A stretch of DNA of 64,000 bases, taken from assembly GCA_964450405.1 (NCBI GenBank), contig CAYVCQ010000014.1:1-64000 (forward strand), given 5' to 3'. Position 1 is the first letter of the stretch. Each line of letters starts with the position of its first letter. This document shows positions 43,886-51,836 of this stretch, piece by piece. The notes beneath the pieces are model-generated. The model did no database searches and was not told where the DNA came from. It saw nothing but the letters and a program-made list of their open reading frames with translations. The position numbers and the translations under genes were made by a program. This stretch comes from WRGT01 sp964450405. GTDB taxonomy: Bacteria > Spirochaetota > UBA4802 > UBA5550.

Positions 43886-45862
43886 ATGTCTATAAAATCA
43901 GATGAACTTAAACTTGTAGCTCGCACAGTGAGGACACTTTCAATGGATATGGTGCAGAAGGCTAATTCAGGTCATCCCGGGATGCCTCTGGGTTGTGCGG
44001 ATATCGCCTCAGTGCTCTGGGCAAAAATAATGAACTACAACAGTGAAGATACCTCATGGGCAAACAGGGACAGGTTCATTCTCTCTGCGGGACATGGATC
44101 GGCGCTTTTATATTCAATGCTGCATCTTTCCGGTCAGGGTCTGACTATCGATGATCTTACCGGGTTCAGGCAGATGGGGAGTTTAACTCCCGGCCACCCT
44201 GAATTCAAACATACACCGGGAGTAGAGACGACAACGGGTCCCCTGGGGCAGGGTTTTGCAAATGGAGTTGGTATGGCAATTGCAGAGAAGCTTCTTTCCG
44301 AGGAGTTCGGTGATATAATTAATCATTATATATACTCAATTGCCGGTGACGGATGTATGATGGAGGGCGTTACTTCCGAAGCGGCATCTCTTGCAGGGCA
44401 TATGAAATTGGGTAATCTGATTTATATCTATGATTCTAACCGTATAACAATTGAGGGTTCAACCGACCTTGCCTTTACAGAGGATGTCAGAAAAAGATTT
44501 GAGGCCTATAACTGGCATGTACAGGAGATTGACGGACATAATTTTGATGAAATTGAAACATCTATACTTAAAGCTCAAAGTGTTAAAGATAAACCATCTC
44601 TGATAATTGCAAAAACAGTTATCGCAAAGGGGAGCGCATGCATGGAGGGGAGCGAGGAGTCCCATGGCGCTCCATTTGGAGATAAAGAGATAAAGGCATC
44701 TAAAGAAAAAATGGGGTGCAACGGTGACGCATGCTTTGATGTGCCTAATGAAGTTTACGCAATTTTTGCCAGAGTAAAGAGTGAGAAAAAGAAAATATAC
44801 GACTCATGGCAGATTGAATTTAATTCTAAGATTAAAGATGAACTTAAAGTTAAGTGGAATAAATTTTTCAGCAAACCGGATATTGATCTACTGAGAAAGG
44901 CGCTTCCGGTGTTTGAGACAGGATCCAAAATTGCAACAAGGGCAGCCGGTGGTAAAGTTCTTGAAGTTTTATATAAAGAGCTTCCGAATTTTATTGGAGG
45001 TTCCGCTGATCTTGCTCCCAGTACAAAGACAATGGTGAAAAATATCAGCGAAAGCGGAAACGGTAAAGTCGGAAGAATACTTCATTATGGAGTAAGAGAG
45101 AATGCCATGGGTTCCATTCAGAATGGAATTGCATATTATGGCGGATTTATCAACTTCTCTGCTACTTTTTTTGTATTTATGGATTACATGCGCCCTGCAG
45201 TAAGAATAGCTGCCCTTTCGGGCTTGCAGTCTATATATGTGTTTACTCATGATTCAATATTTGTCGGAGAGGATGGCCCTACGCATCAGCCTGTTGAACA
45301 TCTTGCTGTATCACGGGCAATCCCGAACCTCAATGTAATCAGACCATGTGATGCAGATGAAACAGCTGAGGCCTGGATCAGTGCAATATCGAGAGAGGAT
45401 GGCCCTACACTTATAGCTCTCTCAAGACAGAATCTGCCGGTAATTGATAGAACCGGTAGAGCATCTGCAAAAGATCTTGCAAAGGGTGGTTACATTATAC
45501 ACGATTATGACTCTCATGATCTTGTTATTCTTTCAACCGGTTCTGAAGTTTCTTTATCAATCGAAGCAGCAAAGAAACTTTTCACTGAGAAGGGATTAAA
45601 AACCAGAGTTGTTTCCCTGCCATGCTGGGAACTCTTTGATAAGCAGAGCGAATCTTATAAAAGAGATATACTTGGCAGCGGAAGTAAAAAAGTTGTTATC
45701 GAAGCGGGAATTAAAATGGGTTGGGAAAAATATTCCGGTGAAAAAGCCATCTTTATAACAATCGACGAATTCGGGAAATCAGCTCCGGAGTCCGATCTTG
45801 CTGAATATTTCGGATTTACACTGAATAAGGTATTTGAAAAAATAGTAAATTATATGTCTTAA
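43886..45862 (+). CDS. tkt: Transketolase
   Basis: A 658-residue ThDP enzyme of the pentose phosphate pathway. Features: NSGHPGMPLGCAD, SAGHGSALLYSMLH, TPGHPEFKHTPGVETTTGPL, the ThDP-binding GDGCMMEGVTSEAASLAG (with YDSN later), pyrimidine domain HDSIFVGEDGPTHQPVEH and C-terminal regulatory domain. All usual catalytic histidines are visible. ATG 43886 has GGAG 7 bases upstream and matches the normal N terminus of the family; a longer frame begins at 43736 but is not supported. Monocistronic; a perfect C-rich hairpin follows 85 bases later. Confidence 0.94.
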   Translation: MSIKSDELKLVARTVRTLSMDMVQKANSGHPGMPLGCADIASVLWAKIMNYNSEDTSWANRDRFILSAGHGSALLYSMLHLSGQGLTIDDLTGFRQMGSLTPGHPEFKHTPGVETTTGPLGQGFANGVGMAIAEKLLSEEFGDIINHYIYSIAGDGCMMEGVTSEAASLAGHMKLGNLIYIYDSNRITIEGSTDLAFTEDVRKRFEAYNWHVQEIDGHNFDEIETSILKAQSVKDKPSLIIAKTVIAKGSACMEGSEESHGAPFGDKEIKASKEKMGCNGDACFDVPNEVYAIFARVKSEKKKIYDSWQIEFNSKIKDELKVKWNKFFSKPDIDLLRKALPVFETGSKIATRAAGGKVLEVLYKELPNFIGGSADLAPSTKTMVKNISESGNGKVGRILHYGVRENAMGSIQNGIAYYGGFINFSATFFVFMDYMRPAVRIAALSGLQSIYVFTHDSIFVGEDGPTHQPVEHLAVSRAIPNLNVIRPCDADETAEAWISAISREDGPTLIALSRQNLPVIDRTGRASAKDLAKGGYIIHDYDSHDLVILSTGSEVSLSIEAAKKLFTEKGLKTRVVSLPCWELFDKQSESYKRDILGSGSKKVVIEAGIKMGWEKYSGEKAIFITIDEFGKSAPESDLAEYFGFTLNKVFEKIVNYMS

Positions 45863-46225
45863 TTGTTCCATGATTTATGAAATTGCTGTTTTGATTCATT
45901 TTTTTAAGAATTTCATCCACAACGGTCTGTTCCATTGGTGATTTATCCCTTACCCCTTTATGAAAGGGGTAAGGGGAGGAATTTATGAATTTTTGTGCAT
46001 CCTCATATATTCTTTCTCAGATTTATAAAACCTGCTCCGAATACTCCACTTTTTAATTTCTAAATCATCTTTTTTTAAATCAAATATTGAATTTATATAT
46101 TATTTTTATTATACTAACTGGGTAAACGGACAAATTTTATCTAAAGCTGCTTAATTTCTAGTTATCAGTTAATAAATAGTTTATTTGAATTTATTTCATA
46201 TGGCTATCATAACAGGAGCGTACTT
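45863..46225. other. Intergenic region between tkt and cheA
   Basis: Contains the perfect hairpin at 45947-45975; otherwise AT-rich. The promoter of the chemosensory operon should lie here, but no unambiguous sigma-70, sigma-28 or sigma-54 sequence is seen. Confidence 0.5.
45947..45975 (+). terminator. Perfect 13-bp C-rich hairpin downstream of tkt
   Basis: CCCTTACCCCTTT and AAAGGGGTAAGGG pair perfectly around a 3-base loop, 85 bases after the tkt stop. No uridine run follows, so it may be a processing or insulating element rather than an intrinsic terminator. Similar C-rich hairpins occur at 30196-30217 and 4177-4205. Confidence 0.5.
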
Positions 46226-48340
46226 ATGGGGGATATGGGTTTAACTGAGGTTTTTTTAAACGAATCGCAAGAGATCATTGGAAATCTTGAAACTGATATA
46301 GTAACTCTTGAGGAGAATAGAAAAAATCAGGAGATTATAAATAGAATATTCAGGTATTTTCATACTTTAAAAGGGAGTTCCGGGATAGCAGGATTTAATA
46401 TCATTTATGAATTTACTCATAATCTGGAGAGTCTATTCGATAAAGTACGATCAGGGGATTTAGATGTAAGCAGCGATATAATTGATATTCTACTTGATAG
46501 TATCGACTGGATAAAGGGCGAGCTTTTTAGCGATAGTGAGATTTCAGATTCCGGCAAGGTTCAGGCAGAGCTTACCGCAAGAATAAATGAGTGTATGGGT
46601 TTTGAAGTTGAAAAGAAAATAGAGAATAAAGATTTTCTCAGTGAGGTCGGGGCATATTCAGGTGTAGGCACTACCGAAAGATATTTTAAAATTACGGCAG
46701 TTTTTAAGGAGGATATTTTCAGTAACGGAATTGATCCTTTAATGGTAATGGAGGATCTCTGCAATCTAGGTGAAGTGATTGTTTCAAATGTAGATGAAAA
46801 AAGAATACCCGATCTCTATAAGATGGATCCGGAAAAATGTTACATGTCCTGGGAGATAGTTCTTAAAACATTACATGACGAAATGAAGCTTCGTGATGTC
46901 TTTATATTTGTAATGGATGACAATAAAATTGAGATTGAGAACGTTACAGACAAGTATTCTGAAAATAAAGATTCCGGATATGTTGCTGAAAAGAAATTAG
47001 GTGAGATCCTCATCGAAATGGGAACCATCAATGATGATGATCTTGAAGAGATAGTAAAACTGCAGAACGACAAGAACGCAAAACTTGGTGATATTATTGT
47101 TCAGAAGGGACTGGCTTCAACAAAGCAGGTTGATGAAGCACTTCAGGAGCAGGATAAAATAAAGAAAAAACTTGAAATAAGCACTGTGAGGGTTGATTCG
47201 GCAAAACTCGATAATCTGATGAATCTGCTGGGCGAGATAGTAATCGGTCAGGCATCTCTTCACAGAGTTTCTGAAGATATGGATGAGGATAAATCCCTCC
47301 AGCTGAAAAATTCGCTTTATGGACTTGATAGGGTAACAAGAGAATTTCAGGAACAGATCATGTCCATAAGAATGGTTCCCATAGGTCCGACAATTGAGCA
47401 GTTTAAAAGATTTGTCCGTGACACTGCGCATTCGCTGGGAAAAGAGATTAAACTTAAAGTTGAAGGCGGAGATACCGAGCTTGATAAAACCGTAATTGAA
47501 AAGATTGGAGATCCGCTTAAGCATATGATAAGAAATGCCATCGGGCATGGTATTGAGATAGCCTCCGAGAGGGAGGCGCGAGGGAAACCATCGGCAGGAA
47601 CAGTTACTCTCAAGGCGTATCATCAGGAGGGGAATGTTTTTATCGATGTTATTGATGATGGTAAAGGTATTGATCTGGCAAAAGTTAAGAGGAAGGGCGT
47701 AGATCTTGGTCTCATAGCTGAAGAGGAGACTTCAAAAGAAAAGATTCTCGCCTTGATCTTTAATCCGGGATTTTCAACTTCGGACCAGGTGGGAGATTTG
47801 TCCGGTCGTGGTGTCGGGATGGATGTAGTTAAAAATAATGTTGAAGAGCTTAGAGGATCGGTGGAAGTAAAAAGTAAAGAGGGCGAAGGTACCCTTATCA
47901 GGATTAAGCTTCCTCTGACACTTGCAATTATAGAAGGGATGCTTGTAAATGTAGGGACTTCAATTTTAATAATACCACTGCTTTCAGTAATTGAAACTAT
48001 TCAGGTGAAAAAAGATGACTATCGCACTGTAGAGGGTAAGGGCGAGGTTATACTTGTCAGAGGTGAATATATCTCTCTTGTAAGGCTTAACGTACTATTT
48101 GGACTTGAAGCCGGAATTACAAATCCATGGGAGGCTCTTATTGTAATAGTTGAATCTGGAGGTGAAAGAATTGGTATTATGATAGATGATCTTATTGGAC
48201 AGCAGCAGATAGTTATAAAGAGTATAGATAATTTTATTACAACAAGCAGATCAATATCCGGAGCAACAATTCTTGGAGATGGCAGAGTTGCTCTGATAAT
48301 TGATATTCACGGGCTTGTTGAGGAGTTAAAGAACAATTAA
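46226..48340 (+). CDS. cheA: Chemotaxis histidine kinase CheA with inserted MshEN-like domain
   Basis: 704 residues. P1/Hpt domain 1-105 with phospho-acceptor His46 in FHTLKGSSG; a P2-like region about 150-235; then an uncommon insert, 257-309, with two 24-residue motifs of KLGxxL..xG....xxL...L..Q type separated by 5 residues, as in the MshEN c-di-GMP domain; P3 dimerisation about 316-390; P4 ATPase with N box RNAIGHGIE, DDGKGID and GRGVGMDVV; and a P5 CheW-like domain from about 565. In the N box, Gly440 takes the place of the usual Asp (DHG). ATG 46226 follows AGGAG by 8 bases. First gene of the cluster cheA-STAS-cheY-cheW-cheD-cheR-cheD-cheB. No receptor gene is present. Confidence 0.92.
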   Translation: MGDMGLTEVFLNESQEIIGNLETDIVTLEENRKNQEIINRIFRYFHTLKGSSGIAGFNIIYEFTHNLESLFDKVRSGDLDVSSDIIDILLDSIDWIKGELFSDSEISDSGKVQAELTARINECMGFEVEKKIENKDFLSEVGAYSGVGTTERYFKITAVFKEDIFSNGIDPLMVMEDLCNLGEVIVSNVDEKRIPDLYKMDPEKCYMSWEIVLKTLHDEMKLRDVFIFVMDDNKIEIENVTDKYSENKDSGYVAEKKLGEILIEMGTINDDDLEEIVKLQNDKNAKLGDIIVQKGLASTKQVDEALQEQDKIKKKLEISTVRVDSAKLDNLMNLLGEIVIGQASLHRVSEDMDEDKSLQLKNSLYGLDRVTREFQEQIMSIRMVPIGPTIEQFKRFVRDTAHSLGKEIKLKVEGGDTELDKTVIEKIGDPLKHMIRNAIGHGIEIASEREARGKPSAGTVTLKAYHQEGNVFIDVIDDGKGIDLAKVKRKGVDLGLIAEEETSKEKILALIFNPGFSTSDQVGDLSGRGVGMDVVKNNVEELRGSVEVKSKEGEGTLIRIKLPLTLAIIEGMLVNVGTSILIIPLLSVIETIQVKKDDYRTVEGKGEVILVRGEYISLVRLNVLFGLEAGITNPWEALIVIVESGGERIGIMIDDLIGQQQIVIKSIDNFITTSRSISGATILGDGRVALIIDIHGLVEELKNN

Positions 48341-48453
48341 GAAACTAAAAAATATATATTTGCTGAGCTCTCCGCAGCGGTATACAGGCTTATACTTGTT
48401 ATTTAAAGTTGCTATTCAGTAAAAGAGATAAAAAATTTTTAAAGGGATAAATT

Positions 48454-48702
48454 ATGAAAGTTGATAAAGAAGTCAGTGTAAAAAATATCAACAGCTTCTA
48501 TTTTTCTTTAAGGGAAGAGGTTGAGAATAGCAGTCAGGTTGTACTTGATTTTTCAGATTCAGTAAGAATAGATTCTTCAGCCGCGCAGGTTATTTTAGCA
48601 GCATCAAAGAAAGTAAAAGATCTTGATAAAAGTATACGTTATGTGGGAGTTTCACCTGAATTAACAAAGTTATTAAAATTAGCAGGTATAAAATTAAAGT
48701 AA
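48454..48702 (+). CDS. STAS-domain (anti-anti-sigma-like) protein
   Basis: An 82-residue protein that is essentially one STAS fold. The pattern VVLDFSDSVRIDSSAAQVIL carries Ser residues at the position phosphorylated in SpoIIAA-type proteins; the C-terminal LTKLLKLAGI is typical. It lies between cheA and cheY, as in several chemosensory systems of deltaproteobacteria and spirochaetes, where it may relay signals to partner-switching regulators. A REC-HATPase protein (31275) and a PP2C phosphatase (4301) in this window could be its kinase and phosphatase, but this is speculative. AAGGGAT precedes the ATG. Confidence 0.82.
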   Translation: MKVDKEVSVKNINSFYFSLREEVENSSQVVLDFSDSVRIDSSAAQVILAASKKVKDLDKSIRYVGVSPELTKLLKLAGIKLK

Positions 48703-48724
48703 TTATTAGAGGGGGGAGATGTAA

Positions 48725-49099
48725 ATGAGTAAGTATATAATGGTCATTGATGATTCACCAACCATAAGAGTCAGCGTAGAACTGGCATTGAAACAACTTG
48801 GTCTTCTAATAAAACAGGCGGAAAACGGACAGGATGCGCTTGATAAAATAAGCGAAATTAAAAACGCCGGTGACGAAGTAGTTCTGTGCTTAAGTGATAT
48901 TAATATGCCGGTACTCAATGGTATAGAATTTATTACAGAATTCAGGAAAGTTGATAAATTTACACCGGTAGTGGTGTTAACAACCGAAGCAGAAAAAGAT
49001 ATAATTCAGAAAGGTAAGGAAGCCGGTGCATCGGGGTGGATTATTAAACCGTTTCAGGCGGAGGATTTAATAAATGTAGTAAAAAGGTTTGTGAAATAA
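48725..49099 (+). CDS. cheY: Response regulator CheY
   Basis: A 124-residue single-domain receiver. Acidic pair in MVIDDSPTIR, phospho-acceptor Asp58 in LSDINMPVLNG, Thr of VLTTEAE and the invariant Lys in IIKPFQAEDL. No output domain, so it acts through protein contacts, normally the flagellar switch; here the cluster has no flagellar genes, so another target is possible. Preceded by GGGGGGAGATG. Starts 23 bases after the STAS gene. Confidence 0.93.
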   Translation: MSKYIMVIDDSPTIRVSVELALKQLGLLIKQAENGQDALDKISEIKNAGDEVVLCLSDINMPVLNGIEFITEFRKVDKFTPVVVLTTEAEKDIIQKGKEAGASGWIIKPFQAEDLINVVKRFVK

Positions 49100-49101
49100 T
49101 T

Positions 49102-49590
49102 ATGTATGAAAATAATATAAATAAATCTTCGGATGTAAGTAAGAATGAAGAGGTGAAACAGTATGTTACTTTTCTTGTAGGAGAGGAAACATATGGTGTT
49201 TCAGTTATAAAAGTTCAATCGATTAATGAGATGATTGAAATAACGCATGTACCGAAGGCACTTTCATTCATTAAAGGTGTTATAAATCTCAGAGGTGCAG
49301 TAATTCCTGTAATTGATATGAGGAAGAAGTTTAATCTCCCGGCGAAGGAGTATGATTCTTTTACTGTTATATTAATAGTAGAGGTTAAAGGGAGACTTAT
49401 CGGAATGATAGCAGATGCTGTTTCAGACGTTGTCAGCTTCCCGATATCGGATATAAAAACTAATATTAATTTTTCTGCGAAAGTTGATGTTGGTGCTATT
49501 GAGGGAATTGGAATGGCAGGTGAATCTCTGATAATACTTCTCGATGTTGATACTTTTTTAAATAGCGATAATCTTAAGGAAACATGCTGA
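49102..49590 (+). CDS. cheW: Chemotaxis coupling protein CheW
   Basis: 162 residues with the CheW beta-barrel core (about 22-160): VTFLVGEETYGVSVIKVQSI, THVPKALSFIKGVINLRGAVIPVIDMRKKF and ILLDVDTFL are standard. It links receptors to CheA. The first 20 residues are charged. It begins 3 bases after cheY and ends overlapping cheD1 by 7 bases, so the cluster is tightly coupled. No MCP is encoded nearby, so its receptor must come from elsewhere in the genome. Confidence 0.94.
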   Translation: MYENNINKSSDVSKNEEVKQYVTFLVGEETYGVSVIKVQSINEMIEITHVPKALSFIKGVINLRGAVIPVIDMRKKFNLPAKEYDSFTVILIVEVKGRLIGMIADAVSDVVSFPISDIKTNINFSAKVDVGAIEGIGMAGESLIILLDVDTFLNSDNLKETC

Positions 49591-50174
49591 GGAGTCAGAA
49601 TAACAGGACGGGTAAAGTTTTGTATCTTATTTATCCCGGCGATCACTATGCTTCAAACGAAGATTGTTATATTGGAACCATCACCGGATCATGTTTAGTG
49701 GTTTGTATTTTTGATTATTTAAAGAAGATCGGAGGGATGATAAATTTTGTAGTACCGGGAACTGCAGTATCAAATGGTATAATGCAGGATGAAATCTCCA
49801 GAATAGGAATTCTGAATATGGAATATCTTATGGCGGATATGGTGAAACTCGGGTGTGACAGGCATAACATGAAATCTAAAATATTTGGTGCTGGTTATAA
49901 TGATAATTTAAAATCCGGCACAATCTCCTCCCCTGAAAATAATATTAAATTTATAAAAGATTATTTTGCGCTTGAGAAAATATCAATTGATAAAACTGAT
50001 CTTGGCGGAAATTTCAGAAGAAAGGTTTATTTCTCACCCTGTGATGGAACAGTATACAGGAAAATTTTACAGAATAATGAAGACTTTTCTGAGTTTATAC
50101 TGCTTGAAAAAGAATATGTTGAGGATGAATTTAAGAATAGAAATAAAATCGGGAAGATAGTACTTTTCGATTAG
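49584..50174 (+). CDS. CheD paralogue lacking the catalytic histidine
   Basis: 196 residues related to CheD (receptor glutamine deamidase). The Cys loop is present (CYIGTITGSCLVVCI) but the His motif, GGMNHFMLP in the second CheD of this cluster, reads GGMINFVVP here: Asn-His has become Ile-Asn. The C-terminal half has diverged. The protein is probably catalytically inactive and could regulate or bind the active CheD, CheC-type or receptor proteins. It starts inside the cheW stop region (7-base overlap) and is followed 8 bases later by cheR. No frameshift; the frame is full length, so it is kept under selection. Confidence 0.85.
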   Translation: MLRSQNNRTGKVLYLIYPGDHYASNEDCYIGTITGSCLVVCIFDYLKKIGGMINFVVPGTAVSNGIMQDEISRIGILNMEYLMADMVKLGCDRHNMKSKIFGAGYNDNLKSGTISSPENNIKFIKDYFALEKISIDKTDLGGNFRRKVYFSPCDGTVYRKILQNNEDFSEFILLEKEYVEDEFKNRNKIGKIVLFD

Positions 50175-50182
50175 GATATGTT

Positions 50183-51010
50183 ATGATAAATAATTACAAC
50201 CTCAGTGATAATGATTTTAATAAATTAAGAGATATAATTTATGATGAAGCAGGAATTAAGCTTAGTGATGTGAAAAAAATTCTCATGCAGTCGCGTCTAA
50301 TAAAACGGCTTAGAGATCTGAAGCTTGATAATTTTACTGAATATCATGATTATCTTATACAGAATTATGAAAAAGAAAAAATAAACTTTATCAATGCAAT
50401 TACCACAAACAAGACCGATTTTTTCAGAGAGAATGATCATTTTGAATTTATGAAAAGCAAAATTCTTCCCGAGTTCATGAATAAGAAGGAGAAGGAGCTG
50501 CGGATATGGAGTGCCGGATGTTCGACCGGCGAAGAGCCATACACAATTGCAATTACATTATTTGAATACTTCAACGGGAAAGTCGCGCCGGAACTGTTAA
50601 TACTTGCTACTGATATAGATACTCAGGTTTTGGATAAAGCTCAGGAGGGGAGATACTCTGCGGAACATCTTGCGGAAGTTGATCCTAAATATCTTAAAAA
50701 TTATTTTATTCACGGTGAAAGCGACAGGGGTGATTTTTACACGGTGAAAGACAATCTAAAACAGATTGTTTATTTTCGAAGACTGAATCTTCTATCAGAA
50801 GAGTATCCGATGAAGCAGAAGTTTGATATTATATTCTGCAGAAATGTTATAATTTATTTTGATAGAGAAACGCAGAAGAAATTATTTGAGCAATATCATA
50901 AATATCTTAAAGATGACGGGTATCTGCTGATAGGGCACTCGGAAAATATAACAAGCATAACTGATAAATTTGTCTTAGCTGGAAGAACAATCTATAAAAA
51001 GGTGGTTTGA
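50183..51010 (+). CDS. cheR: Chemotaxis receptor methyltransferase CheR
   Basis: A 275-residue SAM-dependent methyltransferase of glutamates in MCPs. The N-terminal helical domain (1-80) is followed by the catalytic domain: TTNKTDFFRENDHFEF, LRIWSAGCSTGEEPYTIA (SAM motif I), ILATDIDTQVLDKAQEG and FDIIFCRNVIIYFD (motif IV). No extra TPR or pentapeptide tail. AGGA precedes the ATG; stop and the following CheD start (GTG) are only 6 bases apart. Confidence 0.95.
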   Translation: MINNYNLSDNDFNKLRDIIYDEAGIKLSDVKKILMQSRLIKRLRDLKLDNFTEYHDYLIQNYEKEKINFINAITTNKTDFFRENDHFEFMKSKILPEFMNKKEKELRIWSAGCSTGEEPYTIAITLFEYFNGKVAPELLILATDIDTQVLDKAQEGRYSAEHLAEVDPKYLKNYFIHGESDRGDFYTVKDNLKQIVYFRRLNLLSEEYPMKQKFDIIFCRNVIIYFDRETQKKLFEQYHKYLKDDGYLLIGHSENITSITDKFVLAGRTIYKKVV

Positions 51011-51016
51011 TATAAG

Positions 51017-51589
51017 GTGCATGTAAATGCCAGACATAGACTGGGAAAGAATCTTAATATAATTTATCCGGGAGAATATTATATTACGGATAAAGATGAG
51101 TTGATCGGTACTCTTCTTGGGTCGTGCGTTTCGGTGTGTCTTCATGATCCTGAAAATCTGATCGGAGGCATGAACCATTTTATGCTCCCGGGAAAAATAA
51201 GTAAAAAAGATATTTTTAGTGATGATAACGCAAGATACGGGATAACAGCGATTAATGCAATTGTATCTGAAATTATTGAAAGAGGCGCATCGAGAAAACA
51301 CCTCACGGCGAAAATTTTTGGAGGGGGCAATGTAATCAATTTTTTGAATATCAGCGGCAAACCGAGTTTAATCCCTTCGGATAATGTAAGAGTTGCAAAG
51401 CTGTTTATGGAAATTGAGGATATACCTATACTCGCTCTGGATGTTGGAGAGGATTATACACGGAAAATAATATTTGATGTCAATTCTGGAAAAGTCTATC
51501 TGAGAAAGATTAAAGGTGGAGTAGTGAATAATATTATTTCACAGAGAGATGAAAATGAACTGATTCAAAACATAGAAGAGAAAGAATAG
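51017..51589 (+). CDS. cheD: Chemoreceptor glutamine deamidase CheD (active type)
   Basis: 190 residues with the full catalytic set: Thr and Cys in LIGTLLGSCVSVCLHDP and His in GGMNHFMLPGK. It deamidates receptor glutamines and, in other systems, is controlled by CheC/CheY. The C terminus (residues about 150-190) is charged. The start is GTG 51017, 6 bases after the cheR stop, which is in the same frame; AAGGTGG at 50999-51005 is the likely ribosome site. Second of two CheD paralogues in this cluster; a 247-base gap with a repeat-like palindrome precedes cheB. Confidence 0.92.
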   Translation: MHVNARHRLGKNLNIIYPGEYYITDKDELIGTLLGSCVSVCLHDPENLIGGMNHFMLPGKISKKDIFSDDNARYGITAINAIVSEIIERGASRKHLTAKIFGGGNVINFLNISGKPSLIPSDNVRVAKLFMEIEDIPILALDVGEDYTRKIIFDVNSGKVYLRKIKGGVVNNIISQRDENELIQNIEEKE

Positions 51590-51689
51590 AAAACAAAATG
51601 AGAAATTATATTATTCCCTGCCTGCAGAAGTAGGTTGGATAGAATATTTTTTATAAATTACAATCAGTGATTCGACATGATGAATAATA

Positions 51690-51775
51690 CTCAATGATAT
51701 TCCATTGAAGACGGGAATCCACTCCTTTAGAAAAAATGGATCCCCGCTTGAGAGAGGATGACAAATAGATTCAAA
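51690..51775. repeat. Palindromic intergenic element
   Basis: GACGGGAATCCAC ... AAAATGGATCCCCG form an imperfect inverted repeat, with AGGATGAC at the right end. It interrupts the otherwise tight chemosensory operon between cheD and cheB. GGGAATCC/GGATCCCC-type palindromes are widespread in environmental genomes; no second copy is seen in this window. Confidence 0.4.
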
Positions 51776-51836
51776 ATATAGTTCTTGGTATCGAAATAAT
51801 GCTGAGAGTAATTAAATTTTCAAGAGAGTGAGCTGT

